Shown piece by piece: positions 57,801 through 64,000 of a DNA stretch of 64,000 nucleotides. Every line of letters begins with the position of its first letter. The stretch's first letter is position 1. The position numbers were made by a program, and so were the translations under genes. The notes under the pieces were generated by a model. The model worked only from the letters and a program-made list of their open reading frames with translations, searched no databases and was not told the DNA's origin. Origin of the DNA: Talaromyces rugulosus. Taxonomy: Eukaryota; Ascomycota; Eurotiomycetes; Eurotiales; Trichocomaceae. The stretch spans positions 4,898,001-4,962,000 of the forward strand of contig NC_049563.1 in NCBI RefSeq assembly GCF_013368755.1. Direction: 5' to 3'.

Positions 57801-58578
57801 AAATAACATCACAGAAATAATCTACTGCTCGTGAGACTGTTACTCGGATATCTTCGACCCATGCACTTGGGAGCTCATTCTTGGCACGCTGTTTGCCCTT
57901 TGAATCACCGCTATCGGTATGGATGGCACAGCACAGAGGAACTCGCCAGGCTTCCTCATCACCACAGTCGCAACATCCGCAGTTACCAGGGGACAGCGAG
58001 ATTTGATATTGATGACCCGTATGGTCCGAGGCGTCGAAGCAGCGGCTACACAGAACGCAGGTATCATCTGCCGCGCATGTAATACACCGATATGTTCCTT
58101 CACCAGCTCTAAAGATATGACCGCAACGTTTGCCACGGGCAGCCTCGCTGTACTCGGCACCTTCCCGAGCGCCCTGTGCCTCTGTCAATTTCCATGGCTT
58201 ATCTTCGGGTGCTCCATCGGGAAACAATAATTTCAGGCGTTGCGAATCGTATCCGGAAAGTGAGCGAAAGAGGAGTTGGAGAAGCTCTTCTGCTGCCTTG
58301 GGTCCATAGCGGAAATTATGCTTGTTTGGGAGGCGCAAGAGGCCGTCGCCAAGCATTCTCTCACTCTCTGTGAGCATAGCTTTGTTTTTTGTTTTTAGCG
58401 GTGGTTTTCGTAGGTAATCATAGGGAAGTGTTGACAAGTCTGGTGGATTGAGCTCGCTTGGGTCTGGGGACAGATGATAATAGATGTTATCAGACTGTGT
58501 GATCTGGAAGAAGTGAAAGTGATCAGCATTAAACCCCAAGCGGTGGATCCAACAAACGGAGATGAAAAATGATACCAC
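51882..58578 (-). CDS. ubr1: N-recognin E3 ubiquitin ligase UBR1
   Basis: A very long exon (58578-52211) and a last exon (52149-51882), joined over a 61-nt intron (GTGAGT..AAAAAG), give about 2211 aa. The UBR box lies at about 150-220 (RCGHIFRAGEGTYRC, CVLCSRCFDASDHTGH, NCGCCDCGDEEAW) and binds N-terminal Arg/Lys/His degrons. A ClpS-like region follows (about 300-420). Then come a highly acidic insert (462-536) and a polyproline run (549-558). The RING-H2 region has GTCILCQEE, TGCGHIMHYACFEVYC and FVCPLCKALGN. The C-terminal cap (CCIDNGLGGCNQHMLK|CGKNIGLFINIRKC, HFAPYLDRHGEVDPGLRRSR) is the UBR autoinhibitory domain. The enzyme carries out the Arg/N-degron pathway with Rad6. The exact start is unclear: ATG at 58377 is the first in-frame ATG, but conserved sequence (NPPDLSTLPYDYLRKPPLKT) lies before it, implying an unseen 5' exon. 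Confidence 0.95.
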
Positions 58579-59225
58579 ATAGGGCTCTCTGATAGTTACA
58601 AAAGACAGCTGTAAAATGAGGTTTCGTTGGACACGGCTTACTATGTGTATTAATTAATGGCGGGGGAGGTGGGTGAGCCAAAACTGCTATCAAAGGATTA
58701 CGCAGCAAAGCGATCCCTGGTGGCGACCAACGTCACAAAAAGAAACGATGCGTACGGTTGGAATTCAAGTCTAGTCGGTCGATAGACCACAGGATGCAGC
58801 GATGGTTCTGCAGCAGGGGAGAAAACTGAAGGTGGTTGTTGCAGATAGCAGAAATAAATGGGGAGGAGCGCAGTGAACTTCCCGGCTATGACATCGTGAG
58901 CCCGCTGCGACGAGCCTAAAACCTAAGGCAAACACTACGGCCGCCATCCAAAGCCTATTTTTTTTTCCCCGGGTTCCCCTAATTGCGCGAGCCAGAACAT
59001 TTAGCAAAGAGCCGCTAGAAGAAATTGGAGCTTGTGAATATGCAGTGAAAATAATTTATTGTTGTCACATATAAAAAAATTTGGCGCGAGCCTCTATTTG
59101 CTTTTGCCCAGCCCCTCTCAGAATGGCATCATTGAACAAGTACACGGAATCCTTCTTAAAACCCTCCCTCGATCGCACGAAATGAAAACTCTAGCTAGAG
59201 TTTTGTAGATTTGAAGCTGTGTGAT
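58579..59225. other. Intergenic region, ubr1 upstream
   Basis: It probably includes a first exon and promoter of ubr1. The tttacag at about 58611 and ttccag at 58507 (minus) are candidate acceptors. No other gene is recognised. Confidence 0.4.
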
Positions 59226-59704
59226 CTATTCTTCATCTTCCTCGGCCGCCTGGATGTACTGGTGACGGATATCCTTCCATTGGCGCTGCAGATGTGGGTG
59301 GTCAGTACAGTAGTGCACGGAGACGAAATTGAAAAGTACGTACGCCCTGGTTGAGGGTGTCCCAGATCTTGTTGGAAGTAGAGTCGAATGCACTGGTTGT
59401 GAAATACCCAAGTTAGCGATTGCCAGCATGCGAAAGGGATCCTCGTATTGCGACGTACATCTCAAAAGCAAAGGCACTGACGAAGATGCTGGTGAGGTAG
59501 ACCGCGTTCCTCTGGAAGAAGGTGCTATATTGTCGCAATGTATGTCAGCAATGCTGTTTCAGCTGGAAGCTTCTTGTTCTGTCGTGTTCTAGTCGAAGGA
59601 GAGAGACTTACCGGTAGAGGACTTGCGAAAGCTGCCGCGAAAAGCCGACACGTTAGCCATTGACTTGCATGTACATAGCAATAGATTGAAAAACTCACAG
59701 CCAT
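59226..59704 (-). CDS. qcr9: Cytochrome bc1 complex subunit 9 (Qcr9)
   Basis: Five exons (59704-59699, 59631-59612, 59524-59459, 59392-59344, 59285-59226) join to a 66-aa protein. The first coding exon is 6 nt, only Met-Ala. The product has LYRTFFQRNAVYLTSIFVSA followed by FAFEIAFDSTSNKIWDTLNQ, then GRQWKDIRHQYIQ and an acidic end, which matches the UQCRX/Qcr9 family (57-70 aa). It is a single-helix inner-mitochondrial-membrane subunit of respiratory complex III, next to the Rieske protein. All four introns have GT..AG ends and restore codons exactly. No one reading frame would reveal the gene because no exon is longer than 66 nt. Confidence 0.92.
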
Positions 59705-60062
59705 TGTTTCCGACGCGAATTTGGGGTCGAGAAGTCGAGAGGGAGGAAGCAGCGAGTGACGAGGAGCAGAGTGAGAGTTCTCGGGGTTGTTTGGAGGTTC
59801 GAGGTTGGAAGTCGACTCCGCCCGATGACCCGAGAATCTCCGGCCCGCTCATTGGCTGCTCCGTTGGTTACTTTCCGTGTGCAGGAAAAGAACAAGATTC
59901 TAACTAACCAACCAACTGTTCTTTTTCTCTCTGCGCTTGGTGGGAATAGGAGCTTCTTCGCTTTAACGTTCCTGTGCGATTTTCTAGGACCCAGAGTCCT
60001 CGCCCGCTCGTCACCATCCGACGAAAAACTCTCACACGAGCCGACGACACTTGCCCAAAAAA
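59705..60062. other. Divergent promoter qcr9 / PYM
   Basis: A 358-bp region between divergent starts; no gene or repeat recognised. Confidence 0.55.
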
Positions 60063-60659
60063 ATGCCAGAGCAGGACAAGGAAACTCCGACGTCTTCTGG
60101 CATCGTCCTGGACGAAACGACAGGCCAACGTCATGTTCCTTCGTCGACCCGAGCAGATGGTACAAAACGCAGAGAAATCCGCATTCGCCCAGGGTACCAG
60201 CCCCCAGAAGACGTCAAGGTCTACAGAAACCGTTCAGCCGCCGCATGGCAGACTCGTGGGAAAGGCGGCGTTCCAGGCGCAGAAGGGCTGGCGACCGGTG
60301 ACAACAACCAGAGTGTGAACACTGCGAGCAACAAGAACGCCAAGCGTCGAGAAGCGAAGAAGAAGGCCAAGGCTGAGGAGCAGCCAGAAGAGGATGAAAA
60401 GCAGACTGAGGCCGCAAATGCGACTGATAGCAAGGCCGAAGTCACTGAACAGGCACTTGATCCGGACGCCGAAAAGGAGAAAAAGGCTCGCAACTTGAAG
60501 AAAAAGCTCAGGCAGGCACGAGACCTTCGCGAGAAGAAGGACAAGGGCGAATCTCTGCTCCCAGAGCAGCTGGCAAAAATCATCAAAATCAACGAGCTTA
60601 TCCGAGAACTAGACACGTTGGGCTTTGATGGCGATGGAGAATCAAAGTCGACTGCATGA
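60063..60659 (+). CDS. pym1: PYM (partner of Y14-Mago) homolog
   Basis: A single exon of 198 aa from the ATG at 60063; the upstream in-frame TTG is not used. The N-terminal Mago-binding domain is clear: SGIVLDETTGQRHVPSSTR, then REIRIRPGYQPPEDVKVYRN (about 38-57). The middle is Lys/Ala/Glu-rich (NKNAKRREAKKKAKAEEQ). The C-terminal part with ARNLKKKLRQARDLREKKDK and LLPEQLAKIIKINELIREL is the ribosome-associated helix of PYM/WIBG. PYM removes exon-junction complexes from spliced mRNA during translation. This fits an intron-rich genome. Confidence 0.93.
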   Translation: MPEQDKETPTSSGIVLDETTGQRHVPSSTRADGTKRREIRIRPGYQPPEDVKVYRNRSAAAWQTRGKGGVPGAEGLATGDNNQSVNTASNKNAKRREAKKKAKAEEQPEEDEKQTEAANATDSKAEVTEQALDPDAEKEKKARNLKKKLRQARDLREKKDKGESLLPEQLAKIIKINELIRELDTLGFDGDGESKSTA

Positions 60660-61227
60660 TGCCCCCAAACTACGAGCTCTCCAGGAGCAATGAATGAATC
60701 AAATGGAATCAGTACACATGGCTTCACAAGCAAAACAGAACACAACTCGGCTTATATCAAAGGAGAGACAGAGTACGATGATGCATACCCTGACACTTAG
60801 ATTTATATCCGTCTACCAAATTCGTCTCGACCACCGGGAAGACCGCATATGCTTGCTTATCTATCCGCGGATCGGTTCTAGCTCTGGTCAATCTTGAACT
60901 TATCTCGGTATCTGGGAGTATTGCACGAATTGCAGGGCAGGCACACTCTTGCCATCAAAGCAAGATCACAACTATGACAGTACCAAGAGAACAATTCTAT
61001 GGAAGCTAAATCTGGACTCGAGATACGGATGATTTATATGGATTGGTATGGATATGCAGAGAGGGATCGGGGCTTGGGTCCCTCAAAATCTGTATTGCTT
61101 GTTTAGTGTACATCTAGGGCATGTTTTTGTAGTCTTTTTTTCATCAAAAAGAAAGAGGATAAAAAGACGCCGCGAGATTGAAATATTCACAATCGAATGG
61201 ATATAAAGTGACCAACTCCCATATTGC
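60660..61227. other. Convergent 3' intergenic region
   Basis: Lies between the PYM and Hem14 stops. No gene recognised. Confidence 0.5.
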
Positions 61228-63178
61228 TTAAAATTCGTCGGGCGAGTTTATGCCGTTCGGGAGCCTCCTAAAGAGGTGTGGATGATATGCTACACCTCCC
61301 ACTTGTTTCTCCATCTCGGTCACGAACTTTCTCTCGACCGGCTCCTTAGGAGGACCAGGGAAAGATCCAACGCCATAAGAAGCGGCCAGATAAGCCTGAG
61401 CGACGCAGTTAGTGAGGCCAACGCCAGTTATACCATACCAGTTTCCGGCGAGGGTCAGACGAGAGTTGAATTCTTCTCGTACCTCACCCGATAATGTAGT
61501 CATTCGGTGTAAATGATGCACTGTATATTGAGGAACAGCCTGGCGTTGGAACCGCGCCCTGGCAACCGCGGGCGTTTCGTCAATTCCAAGATGTCGTTTT
61601 AGTAATCTTCGCGACATGGCAATGGCTTCTTCGGTGCTTGGAATATCAGAATCGGGCCAATTGTCCCACCAATGACCACCCATCATGATCGTCAACTTCG
61701 TGCCCGGCGCTGTGTCTTGACCTTGGCTAGTTTCAGAGCCAAAGATCACGCCCAGTGCCCTCTCTGGATTTTGTTCCAGTGGTACATTTTGAGGAATGAG
61801 GTAGCCAAAACCTCGGTGAGGTATCAAATTGGGCTGGTCGTAATATAGATTAATGACCATCACGTTCACCGCATAGTTATGGTCCTTAAGACGTGCGATC
61901 GTTTTGACTGGTTTTCGTCCACTGTCCTCGGGGTGGCCCGCCTCTATCATTTTGTTCAGCTCAGTCGGTGATGCTGTTGCAATCACCCGGTCAAAAGCTT
62001 GGGACTCTGTATTTTTGTCATTCTGCGTGGAGATCTGCGGTACCGGGTAATATAATATCAGTAACGCGGTTTCAGGACTATTCAGAAGTTTGTGGCACCT
62101 ACAGCGATATCACCGTCACCACCGAGCTTGATACTGTTGATCTGTGCGTCCGTGATGACTTTTATTTTGGGTTCTTCCTTGAACTTTTGGGCAAATCGTG
62201 AAGCTATTCCACCCAGCCCGTCTTTGACAGTAATAACACTGGCATCACTCGTTAATTTGGCAATACGACGAAAGTGTTCATGGTGTCGTTGGTGTTTAAC
62301 CGAAAATTGGGCTAGCAAGAAGTCCGTAGGGACAAGTCTCCACTCATCCGCCATCGAATTCACCATTGCCGAAATAACCGAGCCGTGCATCCTCTCGTAT
62401 AGACGTGGTATCGGGAGCATAACGTCACTGCTAAGCTTGTTCACATCGCCAGCATAGATGCCGTGACAGAGAGCGGATGCTATATTCTCGGCTACTGGCG
62501 CATTGAATCTACGTGACAAGAAACTTGCAACCGATTCATCTGCTAAGTGTTCTGGGGGGGTGTTGAGTAACTCGTTGCCGAGTGCTCGTAGGGAACCCTC
62601 GAACAACGGCTCTCTGAGGACGGTGGACAAGGTTTCCAGTATGGAGAATTTTCCATTTGGTCCTGGACGCTTTCCAGGCAGGCGCACCAGATGATCAGGA
62701 TAATATATGAAGCGATTTGTAGCGGCGGGGGTGTTTTTGTCGTGGAATACTGTTTCGTCCTCCATGCCTAAACTAAAGAGCTAGAAAAGTGCATGTCAGC
62801 CAGCAGAACAACGAAAAGCAGGGGTGGAGAAATAGAAGAGAGAAAAGAAAAAAAGTAGACATTATTCCTTACCAAGTCCACTATAGGCATACTGGTATCT
62901 GTAGACGATCTCACTGTGCGTGGTCCATATTCAAACACGACATGCCCCCCTTCGACTTCAACTTTTTCCGACTGCAGCCAGCCTCCTAGCCTGGGCGATT
63001 TTTCGTAGAGAGTAACCTTGGTGCATTTTGGATCTTGGCATAATCGCCATGCTGCCGTCATTCCAGTAATACCTCCTCCGATCACAGCGGCATTGAATGG
63101 TTTGGTGTCGGTAGAATAGCACCGGGCTTGCCTTGATATCGTCGCTTGAACCGCGTTGAGAACATGGTGCCTGCGCAT
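61228..63178 (-). CDS. hem14: Protoporphyrinogen oxidase
   Basis: Three exons (63178-62873, 62780-62103, 62034-61228) join in phase 0 to 596 aa. The N-terminal 28 residues, basic and Ser-rich (MRRHHVLNAVQATISRQARC), look like a mitochondrial targeting sequence. The FAD dinucleotide-binding motif is AAVIGGGITGMTAAWRL (about 30-46), followed by LYEKSPRLGGWLQSE and FEYGPRTVRSS. LCHGIYAGDVNKLS and GGIASRFAQKF are typical of fungal Hem14. The C-terminus LTLAGNWYGITGVGLTNCVA is the second FAD contact. The enzyme makes protoporphyrin IX, the penultimate step of heme synthesis, on the inner mitochondrial membrane. The start was taken at the ATG at 63178. Confidence 0.95.
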
Positions 63179-63624
63179 GTCTGCAGTCGTCAAGCACGCG
63201 TTTACTTCAACTCATCCGCGGTAGGGGGGAAAAGAATTAAATTGTCTGCGAGATCGAGGGAACTATGGCGCTCGACCAATGGCCCAATATTCGCAGAGAA
63301 GTGAGGTTGTTGCATCAGTTGATTTGCTCGAGGCCGTCGCCGCGGAAGCCGAGCGGATCTACGTCAATCCAGTGATCTATTCCTTATTCGGCTTCAGCCT
63401 TCTTGTAGGCTTGTATACGATGGATTATTATCAACACAATTCTTAAAACTAGCAATACAGGCTTTTTAGTCGATTTCAATATACAGTACAAAACCCCTAA
63501 ACGCCCATTTATCCGTAATCCACCCCACACATTATGTAAATTAGAATACATGCCAAAATCGGGAGTCTTGGAAGGATGTGACGGAGGTGTATCCTTGCTC
63601 TCATAGAAGACAAGCCTTTTCCAT
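63179..63624. other. Intergenic region
   Basis: Hem14 upstream region and 3' flank of the Nab2-type gene; a frame at 63384-63749 is only a shadow. No gene recognised. Confidence 0.5.
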
Positions 63625-64000
63625 CTACGTAATGACTTCCTCGGCTTGAGCTCCCTCTGTGACAACTTCAGGTTTAATGAGCTCCTCCTCTGCGTTCTCA
63701 TCTTGAACGAACTTTCTTTCACTGACATGCGATTTCTCTCGACCTGCAACCCATACCTTGTCCGGGAAGCTAGACTTTTGACCCTCCGTGTGTTTGTAAG
63801 GACAACTTCTGTTCATGCAAGGATTGTATTTGCATGCTGTGGTGAGATGGGTGAACTTGCACCCTTCAGCAGTACAGTCGGCTCCATTCCGGCAGAGCGG
63901 CATGCTTGGGTGTTTAAAGGAGCAGTTGGGGTTGGTACAGTTGGGGAAGAACCGACAGATTTCTTCGGATTGATGTGACGCCTTGACAGCCGGAGATGGA
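63625..64000 (-). CDS. nab2: Nab2-type CCCH zinc-finger protein, 3' part
   Basis: The frame enters from beyond the window edge and ends at 63625, giving the last 125 residues. Three closely spaced CCCH fingers are visible: CRFFPNCTNPNCSFKH, CRNGADCTAEGCKFTH and CKYNPCMNRSCPYKH. They have the short C-x5-C-x4-6-C-x3-H spacing of Nab2/ZC3H14. The tail is acidic and ends in EEVIT. Nab2 binds poly(A) and limits tail length, and is an mRNA export factor in the nucleus. The N-terminal PWI-like domain is outside the window, so the assignment rests on the fingers. Confidence 0.8.
   Translation of the reverse strand, partial: PSPAVKASHQSEEICRFFPNCTNPNCSFKHPSMPLCRNGADCTAEGCKFTHLTTACKYNPCMNRSCPYKHTEGQKSSFPDKVWVAGREKSHVSERKFVQDENAEEELIKPEVVTEGAQAEEVIT

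Overview
The window is nuclear DNA from a filamentous ascomycete, most likely a eurotiomycete close to Aspergillus or Penicillium. Evidence: short introns of about 45-105 nt with GTATGT/GTAAGT donors, CTAAC-like branch sites and CAG/TAG acceptors; monocistronic genes on both strands; and typical fungal families (Ssr4, RCR, Pil1 eisosome, GH128, LaeA-like methyltransferase, F-box/ankyrin proteins, THI4 with a TPP riboswitch). Splice sites were assigned by eye, and nearly all joined models keep frame exactly. Genus or species cannot be fixed from the sequence alone.

Layout. 0.3-5.6 kb: a cysteine-rich membrane protein, an RCR-family protein and an alpha/beta hydrolase. 6.8-21 kb, a conserved housekeeping block: Arl8 GTPase, RNA polymerase I second-largest subunit, proteasome beta5 (Pre2), a Pil1/Lsp1 eisosome protein, a small basic/Tyr-rich protein and the SWI/SNF-RSC subunit Ssr4. 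21.7-23.6 kb: an MFS permease. 23.6-33.2 kb, an AT-richer accessory stretch: F-box/ankyrin protein, LaeA-like methyltransferase, family-2 O-methyltransferase, and two single-exon proteins that look like STAND/NACHT NTPase cores without a working P-loop. 33.2-40.8 kb, conserved again: Rtg2/Ppx, THI4 with its riboswitch, Isc1 sphingolipid phospholipase C and the COMPASS WD40 protein Swd3. 41.5-49.7 kb, accessory and repeat-rich: an F-box gene interrupted by an in-frame TAG, an empty AT-rich stretch, a GH128 glucanase, an 11-bp-period array and a long pyrimidine-rich tract with three repeat families. 49.7-64 kb, conserved: RED/IK splicing factor, the very large UBR1 ubiquitin ligase, Qcr9, PYM, protoporphyrinogen oxidase (Hem14), and the 3' part of a Nab2-type CCCH protein cut by the window edge.

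The genes do not form one pathway. The best regulatory object is the TPP aptamer upstream of THI4: an in-frame AUG lies in the 3' strand of its P1 helix, so an unspliced message would encode an N-terminally extended THI4. The best candidates for little-described biology are the two P-loop-less STAND-like proteins at 30.8-32.7 kb and the repeat-laden, apparently non-coding pyrimidine tract at 47.4-48.9 kb.
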